Positions 8,143-16,597 of a DNA stretch of 64,000 bases are shown here, piece after piece. The stretch is taken from the NCBI GenBank assembly GCA_017442535.1, contig JAFRZL010000020.1, forward strand, positions 1 through 64,000, written 5' to 3'. This DNA comes from Bacillota bacterium (GTDB taxonomy: Bacteria; Bacillota; Clostridia; Lachnospirales; Bianqueaceae). A program made the translations under genes and the position numbers. The notes beneath the pieces were generated by a model. It worked only from the letters and a program-made list of their open reading frames with translations. It made no database searches and had not been told where the DNA came from. Within the stretch, counting starts at the first letter, position 1; every line of letters starts with the position of its first letter.

Positions 8143-9333
8143 ATGGGGGAAACTACTGCAAACAATAATCGTTCGATTAAGATGGTCCGCCTTCTTTTCG
8201 GGCTGACAACTATGTTTTTCTGGGCGTCCGAATACTGCCATGTGCCGTATTTTACGCCTTATCTGAGGACGCTTTCCATGGCGGCTTCGCTGATGGGGTA
8301 TCTGGTCGGCTGCTATGGCTTTACACAGCTGATCGTGCGGATCCCGCTCGGCATATTTGCCGACCGGTCCGGCAAATACAAGCTGCTGGTGACGTCCGGA
8401 TGCTTTTTCACGACCGTTTCGTCGCTGCTTCTCTTTATCACGACCAATATTCCGCTGATGTTTTTCGCCAGGATCCTGGCGGGTGTGGCCGCATCGCACT
8501 GGGTCGCCTTTACCGTTATGTTCACCGGTTATTACAAGCCGGAAGAGAGCGGCAAAGCGATCGCTACGATCAATGGTTTTAACAATACCGGCAAACTCCT
8601 GGCGTTCTTCCTGGGAATGGCGGCCGCGACGCTGGTGGACTACCGGATGCCGCTGCTGATGAGTGTTCTGACCGGATTTGTTGCCGTGGTGCTGTCCCTC
8701 TTCATTAAGGAAGGGCAGACGCGCCGCCGTGAACCCGTCTCCATCCCCGAACTGCTTAAGGTCTTTAAGGACAAGACAGTCCTGGTGCCGGCGCTTTTCG
8801 CGGTCATCATGCAGATGCTCGGCCAGGGTACGGCCTTTTCATTTACATCGGACGTGGCCCGAAGTATCGGTGCCAATGCGATTGAGATTGGGGTGGCCTC
8901 CTGCCTGTTCACCGGCTCCCAGATCGCCACAGCGGTATTCTTAAGCGGATCCTTTGCCCAGCGGCAGAAGAGCCATCATATGATCGCGGTGGGTTTCGTC
9001 CTTTTTGTCTGCTACTGCCTGACGATCGGCCTGACCGGGAGCATGTGGCTGATTTATCCTGCTCAGATCATCGGCGGTATCGGAAATGCCATCCTGACCT
9101 CCGTCCTGATGTCCTCCAGTATCCGTTATATCAAGCCTGAGAAGAAGAGTACCGCCATGGGCTTTTACCAGGCTATTTACGGAATCGGCATGACTGCAGG
9201 CCCCGTAATCATGGGATACTTTGTCGAGTACAGCGGATATACCGGAGGCTTCGGCATCTTTGCCGCGTTCGCGGCGATCGCAGCCGTGCTGGCATTTGTC
9301 TTTATCCCGCGCATTCAGCCCAAGGAAGCATAA
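8143..9333 (+). CDS. MFS transporter, last gene of the sugar operon
   Basis: This 396-residue major facilitator has about twelve hydrophobic helices and the loop-2/3 motif GIFADRSGKYKLL (about residues 67-79), a form of the MFS GxxxDRxGRR/K signature. It is a different type from the divergent GPH-like carrier at 174-1586. The start codon lies one base after the kinase stop, and there is no clear separate ribosome site, so it is likely translated by coupling. It ends the operon, followed by a terminator at 9384. Import of the operon's substrate, or export of a by-product, would both fit. Confidence 0.87.
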   Translation: MGETTANNNRSIKMVRLLFGLTTMFFWASEYCHVPYFTPYLRTLSMAASLMGYLVGCYGFTQLIVRIPLGIFADRSGKYKLLVTSGCFFTTVSSLLLFITTNIPLMFFARILAGVAASHWVAFTVMFTGYYKPEESGKAIATINGFNNTGKLLAFFLGMAAATLVDYRMPLLMSVLTGFVAVVLSLFIKEGQTRRREPVSIPELLKVFKDKTVLVPALFAVIMQMLGQGTAFSFTSDVARSIGANAIEIGVASCLFTGSQIATAVFLSGSFAQRQKSHHMIAVGFVLFVCYCLTIGLTGSMWLIYPAQIIGGIGNAILTSVLMSSSIRYIKPEKKSTAMGFYQAIYGIGMTAGPVIMGYFVEYSGYTGGFGIFAAFAAIAAVLAFVFIPRIQPKEA

Positions 9334-9383
9334 CCGGATTATCCGTTCAGACTGCCTCCTATGAGGGAAAAACATAATAAGCT

Positions 9384-9433
9384 AAGCCCCGTGTCCTCTC
9401 TGCAGTACAGCAGATAGGGCCACGGGGCTTTTC
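9384..9433 (+). terminator. Terminator of the sugar operon
   Basis: AAGCCCCGTG (9384-9393) pairs with CACGGGGCTT (9421-9430) around a 27-nt loop, followed by TTC. The T-run is short, but the position 50 bp after the last operon gene and between converging genes fits. Confidence 0.75.
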
Positions 9434-9454
9434 CATAAATCAGAACCATTGAGA

Positions 9455-10057
9455 TTATTTGAACTCCTCAGGCACGTACAGCCACTGCGCCGGCCCGGTA
9501 TCCCGCATCAAGGTGAGCGGATTCCTGAATCTGGTCAGGAAAAGCCAGGCCATATACAGATCGCCCACACAGCCGCTGATATGCAACGCGAAAGCGACCC
9601 CGCAGATCAGGTACCAGATCTGGTTGACATGGTGCAGCCAGATGGTCAGCGGGAGCAGAATCACCGAGAACAACGTGAACGGTGCAAGCAGGGACAGAAG
9701 AGCAGTCCGGCGGTAGGTATAAATATTCGGAACTCCGCAGAAGGCGACACTCCATGAAATACCGAAAGTCAGCTTTTCATGGGTCAGAATCTTATAAACG
9801 GCGCCGTGCGTCAGCTCATGGAGAATCAGATACCCTATGATGATCGCCAGGAAAGCGAAGTATTGGCCCATAATTCCGTCACCTCTGAGATCAATGGCCG
9901 AGAAATCGGCATTGAGGAACACGATGGCCAGGATGGGCAGCGCGATCAGGAGAGAGAATATAGTAAAGATGGTTCCTGTTTTTTTGCTCTTCGCGTCGAT
10001 GGAATAGACCTCGGTGTAGTTTTGCGGCAGTTCTCTTTCAAAATAACGTTCAGGCAT
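9455..10057 (-). CDS. DUF3267-type membrane zinc metalloprotease
   Basis: This 200-residue membrane protein carries HELTHG (His80, Glu81, His84) inside a hydrophobic segment, the zinc-binding signature of DUF3267 putative zincins. Hydrophobic stretches lie at about residues 30-50, 65-85, 105-140 and 145-175. The function of the family is not established; intramembrane or membrane-surface proteolysis is presumed from the motif. It has an AGGAGGTCG ribosome site and starts 20 bp after the phosphate cotransporter gene, so the two form a minus-strand operon. It converges on the sugar operon. Confidence 0.85.
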   Translation of the reverse strand: MPERYFERELPQNYTEVYSIDAKSKKTGTIFTIFSLLIALPILAIVFLNADFSAIDLRGDGIMGQYFAFLAIIIGYLILHELTHGAVYKILTHEKLTFGISWSVAFCGVPNIYTYRRTALLSLLAPFTLFSVILLPLTIWLHHVNQIWYLICGVAFALHISGCVGDLYMAWLFLTRFRNPLTLMRDTGPAQWLYVPEEFK

Positions 10058-10077
10058 TTTCCGTAAACGACCTCCTG

Positions 10078-11940
10078 TTACTGTATCGATGCCTCCAGAT
10101 CGGACGTCATCGCTTCATCAGAGAGGAGCGAGCTTTTAACCAGTGAGGTTTCCGTGCTCATCTGAGCGAAATAATGGTCTCTGACGCGGTTGTAGGCTTC
10201 GTTAAATGCGGCATTGTCACCCGAATGGAGACGGTCGAAATACAGGTGTTCATGATCGGCCAGTTCGGGATAGACACGGACCATGGTAGCGATTCCGATA
10301 TTGGAGCAGACGCTGCTGATCCGGCGGAATTCGTTCAGCAGATCGGAGTAGACCGAATCGGCAAAGGCGTTGCATTCACCCGTGCTCATGCGTTTCAGGT
10401 GATTACGTTTAAGTACGGTGGTAAGGTCTGCGATGACCTGCACCAGAGGTTCGATCCTGCCGGCAGCTTCGATATCACGCTTTAAGAATGTCAGCTCCGA
10501 TTCATCCAGAATTTCATGAATCGCGCCTTTCAGCACCGCGAGTTCCGACTGCGCGGCAGCGGACAACACGGTATTACTGGTATTCAGTGTCTTGGCGTGA
10601 TCGGCGATATTTACAGCATGGTCGCCCAGATGCTCGAATTCGGAGGTGACCTTGTAATACTGGTCCATGATGGAGACGTGGTACTGGTTGCGCAGATGCG
10701 GCAGGAAATTGATCATATACTTACTGGCATAGTCAGTCATACTGTCGATCTCATCTTCCTCCCGCAGAATCTCGGCGTGCAGATCGGCATCGTATTTTTC
10801 CAGCAGCCGGAAGGATTTTTGAATATTGGATCTGGCCGCCGCAAACTGGGTGCACAGCAGGTTGTAGCAGCTCTGGAGCGCAATGGCGGGAGTGTTGAAG
10901 AAGACGGGATTCAGCGCGTCGATCACGGACTTATACTTGCTTTCCTCAACAGGAGCATCCTTCACGATCTTGCGGCTGAGATTCTCAAATACTTTCATTA
11001 CGGGGAGCAGCACCAGCGCACAGCCCAGATTGAAAATGGTATTGGTATTCGCGATGATACCTGAATTGACTGTCGTATTCCACAAACCATCCAGCAGCCC
11101 CAGATGGTGCACGATCGTGACTACGACAAGGACCAGCACGGTTTTGCCCAGGTTGAAAAGGATGTTTACGATACCGACACGCTTAGCGTCAGGCTTCGAT
11201 CCGATGTAGCAGACGATCGCGGTGGTGACACAGTCTCCCAGGTAAATACCCACGATGATGGCGTAGATGGATTTGAACTGGAGCAGTCCGGTGGCAGAAA
11301 TAGCCTGCAGGATACCGATGGTGGCGGAAGAACTCTGCAGCACGAATGCGACGCCTGCACCCGTAATATATCCGATGACGGGACTGTCGCTGAGATTGGT
11401 AAACAGCCGTTCGATCATACCGGATTGCGTCAGAGTGTTGACCGCTCCGGTCATATTCAGCAGTCCGGAGAAAAGAATACCGAAACCGATCGCGATATTG
11501 CCGATCGAACGGGAATTCTTGAAGAAATGCCCCATGATCAGAACGATACCGACGATCAGCGCAATCGGGGCCAGCGTAGAGGGCTGCAGAAAGCGCAGAA
11601 AAGAATTACCGGAAGCATCGAGGTCGAGCAGACGGATGATCTGACCCGTTACCGTGGTACCGACATTCGCGCCGATAATAATACCGAGGGACTGCCGCAG
11701 CGACAGAATACCGGCGCCTACAAGCCCCGCGGTAATCACAATGGTAGCGGTGGAGGACTGGATCAGAGCGGTGATCAGTAAACCGACGAGAAAGGCCTTA
11801 AAGACATTATCGGTAACTCTTTCCATAACCCTCTTCAGAGCGCCGGATGAGTTTTCCTTAAGAGAATCACTCATGAGACGCATGCCGTAAAGGAACATGG
11901 CCAGGCCGCCAAATAGCGCGATTACATTAAATATATCCAT
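10078..11940 (-). CDS. Na/Pi cotransporter family protein with PhoU-like tail
   Basis: This 620-residue protein has the two-fold repeated QSS transport motifs of the Na/phosphate cotransporter family: ALIQSSTATIVI near residue 58 and FVLQSSSATIGI near residue 196. The N-terminal 330 residues are membrane helices; the C-terminal half (about 345-560) is a soluble helical region resembling PhoU domains, with acidic helices such as EDEIDSMTDYASKY. The family takes up phosphate with sodium, and the PhoU-like part is thought to gate transport. I start at ATG 11940 (MDIFNVIALFGG) rather than 16 codons upstream, since the family begins at this hydrophobic segment; the ribosome site AGGGGC is weak. 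A structured region lies upstream at 12018-12055. Confidence 0.9.
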   Translation of the reverse strand: MDIFNVIALFGGLAMFLYGMRLMSDSLKENSSGALKRVMERVTDNVFKAFLVGLLITALIQSSTATIVITAGLVGAGILSLRQSLGIIIGANVGTTVTGQIIRLLDLDASGNSFLRFLQPSTLAPIALIVGIVLIMGHFFKNSRSIGNIAIGFGILFSGLLNMTGAVNTLTQSGMIERLFTNLSDSPVIGYITGAGVAFVLQSSSATIGILQAISATGLLQFKSIYAIIVGIYLGDCVTTAIVCYIGSKPDAKRVGIVNILFNLGKTVLVLVVVTIVHHLGLLDGLWNTTVNSGIIANTNTIFNLGCALVLLPVMKVFENLSRKIVKDAPVEESKYKSVIDALNPVFFNTPAIALQSCYNLLCTQFAAARSNIQKSFRLLEKYDADLHAEILREEDEIDSMTDYASKYMINFLPHLRNQYHVSIMDQYYKVTSEFEHLGDHAVNIADHAKTLNTSNTVLSAAAQSELAVLKGAIHEILDESELTFLKRDIEAAGRIEPLVQVIADLTTVLKRNHLKRMSTGECNAFADSVYSDLLNEFRRISSVCSNIGIATMVRVYPELADHEHLYFDRLHSGDNAAFNEAYNRVRDHYFAQMSTETSLVKSSLLSDEAMTSDLEASIQ

Positions 11941-12017
11941 AAAATGAGCCCCTATTGATTGTTGTTGTCCGAAAAAGCCAAATGACATCTGTTATCTGTG
12001 CATTGGAACCATGGTGA

Positions 12018-12055
12018 CGGCAGGGACGCGGAGCAAGTCCGGCGATACCCTGCCG
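12018..12055. other. Inverted repeat upstream of the phosphate cotransporter
   Basis: CGGCAGGG (12018-12025) pairs with CCCTGCCG (12048-12055), and an inner CGGA/TCCG helix (12029-12032 with 12038-12041) closes a GCAAG loop. No T-run follows on either strand, so it is not a typical terminator. It could be a structured leader element of the minus-strand gene starting at 11940. Confidence 0.45.
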
Positions 12056-12081
12056 TATAAAGTCATATAAAGTGTGGCTTG

Positions 12082-12113
12082 CCCCTTTTGCACGAGTAGA
12101 TGTGCATAAGGGG
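12082..12113 (-). terminator. Hairpin after the alcohol dehydrogenase gene
   Basis: CCCCTTTTGCAC (12082-12093) pairs with GTGCATAAGGGG (12102-12113) with one mismatch around an 8-nt loop. It lies 12 bp beyond the stop codon of the minus-strand dehydrogenase. There is no T-run after it, so it may be a weak terminator or an mRNA-protecting hairpin. Confidence 0.5.
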
Positions 12114-12125
12114 GACTTTGGCGTA

Positions 12126-13307
12126 TTATTGAGCAGCACGGAAGATGGCTTCCATATCGGCTTCCTGAAGCTTCATGACGGAGCCGAGCGTCCCGGTCGG
12201 GGAGGCGACGGCCGCCTTATGCGCCAGCTCTTTATACTCTTCATCCGTGGGATGCACACCCAGCTCGGTCAGCGAAACGGGCATGTGAATGGAACGGAAG
12301 AATTCTTCCATGGCGCCGATGCCGGCGAGTGCGGTCGCTTCGTCATCATCGCAGGGGGTTACGCCAAGGACATTGACGGCGAGCTTGGCAAAACGGGCAG
12401 GATTGTTCTTGTATACGTAGCGCGCCCAGGTGCCCCAGATGGCGGCAAGACCGGCACCATGCGCAACATCGAACATTCCGCCGACTTCATGCTCCAGACG
12501 ATGGCAGGCCCAGTCGCCGCCATCCGTACCGCATCCGGTCAGGCCATTGTGGGAAAGACTGCCCGCCCACATGATTTCCGCGCGGGCATCGTAATTCTCG
12601 GGCTCATCCAGCAGGATCAAAGCATTGCGCATCACAGTGCGAAGCAGGCCTTCGGCGATTTCGTCCGTCAGATCCATGGCCCCGCCGTTATTCAGATAAC
12701 GCTCCAGCGTATGCATCATGATATCCGTGCAGCCGCTCATGGTCTGATACTCAGGCAGCGTCATGGTCAGTGTCGGATTCAGAACAGCAAAGCGCGGACG
12801 GATATAATCCGTATTGCAGGAACGCTTCAGCCATCCGTCCTCATTGGTGATGACAGTGGAGTTGCTCATCTCGCTGCCGGTCGCGGAGATGGTCAGTACT
12901 ACGCCCACAGGATAAGCTCCGGCGGGCTTACGCTTCAGATCAAAGAAATCCCAGACATCGCCTTCGTTCGCGAGACCGTATCCGATCGCTTTGGCAGAAT
13001 CCGCGACACTGCCGCCGCCGACGGCCAGCAGGAAGTCCACTCCTTCTTTACGGCAAAGCTCGATACCCTCATAAACCTTGGAAAGGCGGGGATTCGGCAC
13101 CACGCCGCCCAGCTCCACATAGCCGATACCCAGCTCGTCCAGAGACTTCTCGATCTGAGCGATCAGGCCGGTGCGTTTTACACGCTCGCTGCCGTAGTGG
13201 ATCAGAACTTTCTTCGCGCCCTGTTCCGCGACCAGTTCGCCGGTCTTAAGCTCGGCATAAGGACCGAAAACGACTTTGGTCGGTGTATAATACGTAAATC
13301 CAAGCAT
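12126..13307 (-). CDS. Iron-containing alcohol dehydrogenase
   Basis: This 393-residue protein is a group III (iron-activated) NAD(P)-dependent alcohol dehydrogenase, nearest in appearance to the butanol dehydrogenase (YugJ/YugK, BdhA) subgroup. The nucleotide-binding GGGSVADSAKAI (about residues 97-108) is present, and the metal ligands are Asp and His in CTDIMMHTLERY and the two His residues of WACHRLEHEVGG and FDVAHGAGLA. It would reduce aldehydes to alcohols to recycle NAD(P)H during fermentation. The gene stands alone, with its own promoter upstream and a hairpin downstream. Confidence 0.92.
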   Translation of the reverse strand: MLGFTYYTPTKVVFGPYAELKTGELVAEQGAKKVLIHYGSERVKRTGLIAQIEKSLDELGIGYVELGGVVPNPRLSKVYEGIELCRKEGVDFLLAVGGGSVADSAKAIGYGLANEGDVWDFFDLKRKPAGAYPVGVVLTISATGSEMSNSTVITNEDGWLKRSCNTDYIRPRFAVLNPTLTMTLPEYQTMSGCTDIMMHTLERYLNNGGAMDLTDEIAEGLLRTVMRNALILLDEPENYDARAEIMWAGSLSHNGLTGCGTDGGDWACHRLEHEVGGMFDVAHGAGLAAIWGTWARYVYKNNPARFAKLAVNVLGVTPCDDDEATALAGIGAMEEFFRSIHMPVSLTELGVHPTDEEYKELAHKAAVASPTGTLGSVMKLQEADMEAIFRAAQ

Positions 13308-13339
13308 ACTAATACCCCCTCAATGATTAGGATGGCTTG

Positions 13340-13368
13340 ATTATACCATATTTCACGCGGTTTGAAAA
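13340..13368 (-). promoter_or_regulatory. Promoter of the alcohol dehydrogenase gene
   Basis: On the minus strand TATAAT (13345-13340) has TTTTCA 17 bp upstream (13368-13363), 33 bp before the start codon. The -35 box is poor. Confidence 0.5.
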
Positions 13369-13450
13369 CCTTTTTCGCCTAAAATCTGGCAGTCTTTGAC
13401 ATCTGTTCCAGGGAAATGATTAAGAATTTCTGAACTCTGAAATCCCATCA

Positions 13451-13479
13451 TTGACAGTTTGCGGCGAATGATGTACAAT
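13451..13479 (+). promoter_or_regulatory. Promoter of the transglutaminase-like operon
   Basis: TTGACA (13451-13456) and TACAAT (13474-13479) are separated by 17 bp, 76 bp before the TTG start at 13555. Confidence 0.7.
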
Positions 13480-13554
13480 ATCCTGTAGAAATGGCTAGGA
13501 ATATGCCCGTCATTTCGTTATTGTTATCAGTGCACAGAGAGGGAGTTTCCTGTT

Positions 13555-14880
13555 TTGAAAAAGAAATCGCAGCGTATTAAGAAGCAGACGCTGGTCGGGA
13601 TGCTGGCGGTAGCCGTTGTCCTGATCATCGGAATCGTCATCCTGGCTACAAGTGTGGATTTTGGCAGTATCGCGGATATGTTCCGCCCTGCGGGACAGTC
13701 AAGCAAGAGTGCCGAGGCCTCCGCCGAGAGCAGTGAGGAGGAATCCAGGATCGATCCGGATTTCACCGGCCTGCTTGAGATTGACGGTCAGACGGTCTAT
13801 ATCGTTAAGGGTGAACCGCAGTATGACGCGACCGGCCTGATGTATGTGAACGGTGACTATTATCTGCTGGAGAAAGGGATTTTCCGGAAAGATTATACCG
13901 GGCTCACCGAAAGTGCCGGTGAATTATATTATGTCAGCGAAGGCAAGGTTAAACTGGATCATAACGGCGTGGTCGAGTATAAGGGCGATTTCTATTCTGT
14001 CAAGAACGGAATCGTGGATCAGAGTTGCACCGGAATCGTCAAAGACGGGGATAAGGGCTATCTGTTCGAGAACGGCAAGGCCATTATCGAAGAGGCCGGA
14101 CTGGTCGCGCATGAGGATCAGATCTACCTGTTTGCCGGCGACGGTTCGCTTGAATCAGGCTGGTATGATGACGCCGGCGGCCGCATGTATTTTGACGGCG
14201 ATACCTTTGCCGCCTGTATGAACGGCGTTTTCCCGGTGGATGAAGAGACCAGCTATCTGTTCGATAAAGACGGTTATCTGGAGACCGATAAATGGAACGA
14301 GCGCAGCGGATATTTCATCGTCAACAAGCACCGCTACCATATGGAGGAAGACGGCAAGGTGACCGATGCGATGCTTCCCTGCTATGAGAAGGCCGTTCGC
14401 ATCCTGGATGAGATCGGCTGGGATGATCTGTATGCAGCTTATCAGTGGACGATCAATGCCATTTATTGGCATACGGACTATGAACTGCTGTATCCTTACA
14501 GCGTGCCCGAGGGCGAGAGTCATATCAACTATTTTGTTGATTACGGCCTGACGCTGCGCACCCTTCCCGGTGAAGCGGGCGCGGACGGTACGCAGGGCTA
14601 TGTCGGCAACTGCTATGTTTTTGCCGCTGTATTTACGTCACTGGCCCGCATGATGGGCTATGACGCGTATTTCATTGAAGGTGTGGTCCCCCATCCGAAC
14701 GGCGACCGGGATCCTCATGGCTGGTGCGAGATCGAAGAGGAAGACGGCTGCTGGATCTATGATCCGGAGTACGAGAATCACCGTAACCAGCATACGGACT
14801 ATCATAAGGACTGCGGATGGAGAACTTATAACGGATCCCCGGATATCTGGGATTTCGCGGACGGTGTGAGGGCTGAATAA
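13555..14880 (+). CDS. Surface-type protein with repeats and transglutaminase-like domain
   Basis: This 441-residue protein starts with a TTG codon 9 nt after AGAGAGGGAG. Residues about 12-33 form one hydrophobic anchor, followed by a low-complexity Ser/Ala/Glu linker. Residues about 65-265 hold tandem short repeats of the type GLVxxxDxxYLFxxGxxxxGW, resembling cell-wall (choline-type) binding repeats. The C-terminal domain has a transglutaminase-like triad: Cys353 in GNCYVFA, His388 in DPHGWCE and Asp403 in IYDPEYE. Such domains act as cysteine proteases or cross-linkers; the true reaction is unknown. The stop codon overlaps the next start by one base, linking it to an acyltransferase. Together they suggest cell-envelope modification. 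Confidence 0.8.
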   Translation: MKKKSQRIKKQTLVGMLAVAVVLIIGIVILATSVDFGSIADMFRPAGQSSKSAEASAESSEEESRIDPDFTGLLEIDGQTVYIVKGEPQYDATGLMYVNGDYYLLEKGIFRKDYTGLTESAGELYYVSEGKVKLDHNGVVEYKGDFYSVKNGIVDQSCTGIVKDGDKGYLFENGKAIIEEAGLVAHEDQIYLFAGDGSLESGWYDDAGGRMYFDGDTFAACMNGVFPVDEETSYLFDKDGYLETDKWNERSGYFIVNKHRYHMEEDGKVTDAMLPCYEKAVRILDEIGWDDLYAAYQWTINAIYWHTDYELLYPYSVPEGESHINYFVDYGLTLRTLPGEAGADGTQGYVGNCYVFAAVFTSLARMMGYDAYFIEGVVPHPNGDRDPHGWCEIEEEDGCWIYDPEYENHRNQHTDYHKDCGWRTYNGSPDIWDFADGVRAE

Positions 14881-15923
14881 TGGCTGAGAATGTGAGTGCC
14901 GGCAGAATCGATGCATATTCCTGGCTGAGGGCGATCGCCTGCGTCGCGATCGTACTGCTGCATACGGTTTACGGATGCATCAGTGTCCATACTTCGGGCC
15001 TGACAGAGTCTTCCACGATCGTCTATGTTTCTCTGCAAAGCCTGATGATGTGGGCGGTTCCCTGTTTTATCATGGTCACCGGCGCGCTCCTGCTCGATCC
15101 CGCACGTGAGATGACGATCCGCAAGATTTACACCAAGTATATCTGGCGTGTGCTGCTCGCGCTCATCATCTTCAGTTTCATCTACATGCTGTATGAGATG
15201 ATTTTTGACGGCCGCGCGTTCTCCTTCAAAACTGTCTGGGAGACGCTCGTCACCATCTTCTCCAGCCAGGGAGCGTGGGCGCATATCTGGTATCTGTACT
15301 GTCTGATCGGTCTGTATCTGCTGCTTCCGGTATACCGGATCATTGCACGTCATGCGACCAAAGCTCAGATGCAGTATCTGCTGGTCATCTATGTCATTTT
15401 CCGCTCCATACTGGTTCTGCTTCGCGGTGCGGGGATCGACAGTGGCTTCTATATCCATGTATCCACGATTTATCCATTCTATCTGTTCCTTGGCTATTAT
15501 TTCGCCAAGTACTGGAAGAAGAGCGTCCTTCGCGATCTGATCCTGACACTTTGCGGCACTGCTCTGATCATTGTCTCGGTCTGGGCCAGATATCATCACG
15601 GCCTCGCATGGCTCAGCAACGCCTACAATTATAACGGCATTCCGACCATCATGATGGCCATCGGCATTTACGGGCTGGTGCGCAGCATCCGGGTTGCTCC
15701 GGAGAGCCCGGCTCACCAGGTCCTGATGCTGGTTGATCAGCATTCCTTCGGCATTTATCTGATCCATCTGATCTGGATCCGCCTCTTTGTTAAGAGCATC
15801 GGATGGAATCCGCTTCGTCTGGGGCTTTTCGGCATCCTGCTGCTCTTTGTCATGACACTCGTCCTGTCCTTCGGATTGAGTTTCGGACTTAAAAAATTAC
15901 CTGTTTTCAGAAAGATACTATAA
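14880..15923 (+). CDS. Acyltransferase 3 family membrane protein
   Basis: This 347-residue protein has about ten membrane helices and the acyltransferase 3 N-terminus, with Arg and His in GRIDAYSWLRAIACVAIVLLH (His at about residue 29 is the presumed catalytic residue). The family transfers acetyl or other acyl groups across the membrane onto sugars of peptidoglycan, teichoic acids or exopolysaccharide. A segment EMTIRKIYTKYIWRVL follows the third helix, as expected. The gene overlaps the transglutaminase-like gene (TAATG) and is followed 20 bp later by a lipoprotein gene, so the three are one transcription unit. The acceptor cannot be inferred. Confidence 0.87.
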   Translation: MAENVSAGRIDAYSWLRAIACVAIVLLHTVYGCISVHTSGLTESSTIVYVSLQSLMMWAVPCFIMVTGALLLDPAREMTIRKIYTKYIWRVLLALIIFSFIYMLYEMIFDGRAFSFKTVWETLVTIFSSQGAWAHIWYLYCLIGLYLLLPVYRIIARHATKAQMQYLLVIYVIFRSILVLLRGAGIDSGFYIHVSTIYPFYLFLGYYFAKYWKKSVLRDLILTLCGTALIIVSVWARYHHGLAWLSNAYNYNGIPTIMMAIGIYGLVRSIRVAPESPAHQVLMLVDQHSFGIYLIHLIWIRLFVKSIGWNPLRLGLFGILLLFVMTLVLSFGLSFGLKKLPVFRKIL

Positions 15924-15942
15924 TATTTGAGGAGGTATAACC

Positions 15943-16482
15943 ATGAAAAAGATATTACCCATCATCGCTGTGATTCTGATGATGGCACTCGCTTCCTGTT
16001 CGGGAGGCGGAGAGGAGTCCAAGAGCGGCTCCGATTCCCAGGCTTCCGCACCCGCGGAGACTTACGAAATCGTTCTTAAAAACGGAGCTGACGCGGTGCT
16101 TAAAGAGTTCTCCTTTGGCGGCAAAAATCTCCTTGCCGCGGATCTTGCGGCCGGCGCGGAGCTGAAAGTCACCGTATCCGGAGGCAAAGGCGATGTTAAA
16201 GTCGTGTTTGACGGGGCTGATCCCATGACCCTGCACATCTTCCCGGTGAATGATATGCAGCAGGCGACGGTCTGCCGCGATGAGAAGACCGTTTATCTGA
16301 CCTATGTCAACCTGAAAGGCGCGCTCCAGAATACCAAGAATGACGAAGCTGCGTATGTTCCTGAACAGACGGAGAGTTCCGCTCCGGAAGAATCCATGTA
16401 CATTCCTCCGGTGGACGGTGATCCCAGCATGCCGGATGATATCGGCGGCGGATGCATCAATGACAGCGGCCTGTTCGGCTAA
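15943..16482 (+). CDS. Small lipoprotein of unknown function
   Basis: This 179-residue protein has a lipoprotein signal peptide with a lipobox ending at Cys19 (LASC), then a Ser/Glu-rich linker and a short beta-rich domain (about residues 42-130). The C-terminus is acidic and proline-rich, ending in DDIGGGCINDSGLFG. I recognise no family. It has a good AGGAGGT ribosome site and closes the three-gene unit that starts at 13555, with a terminator directly behind. It would sit on the outer face of the membrane beside the acyltransferase and the transglutaminase-like protein. Confidence 0.8.
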   Translation: MKKILPIIAVILMMALASCSGGGEESKSGSDSQASAPAETYEIVLKNGADAVLKEFSFGGKNLLAADLAAGAELKVTVSGGKGDVKVVFDGADPMTLHIFPVNDMQQATVCRDEKTVYLTYVNLKGALQNTKNDEAAYVPEQTESSAPEESMYIPPVDGDPSMPDDIGGGCINDSGLFG

Positions 16483-16492
16483 GCATGAATCG

Positions 16493-16522
16493 GGCACCTC
16501 TTAAGCGAGGTGCCTTTTCTTT
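16493..16522 (+). terminator. Terminator after the lipoprotein gene
   Basis: GGCACCTC (16493-16500) pairs with GAGGTGCC (16507-16514) around a 6-nt loop, followed by TTTTCTTT. Confidence 0.9.
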
Positions 16523-16543
16523 GTATCCGGATTAAATTCCCCC

Positions 16544-16572
16544 TTGACAAACAGAACAAATGTTCGTATAAT
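16544..16572 (+). promoter_or_regulatory. LexA-controlled promoter of the Y-family polymerase
   Basis: TTGACA (16544-16549) and TATAAT (16567-16572) are both perfect and 17 bp apart. Between them lies GAACAAATGTTC (16554-16565), an exact match to the Gram-positive LexA core GAAC-N4-GTTC. LexA bound there would block RNA polymerase, so the genes at 16598-18306 should be induced by DNA damage. Confidence 0.9.
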
Positions 16573-16597
16573 TAAAGCGCCGGAAGGAGGTGAGAGG

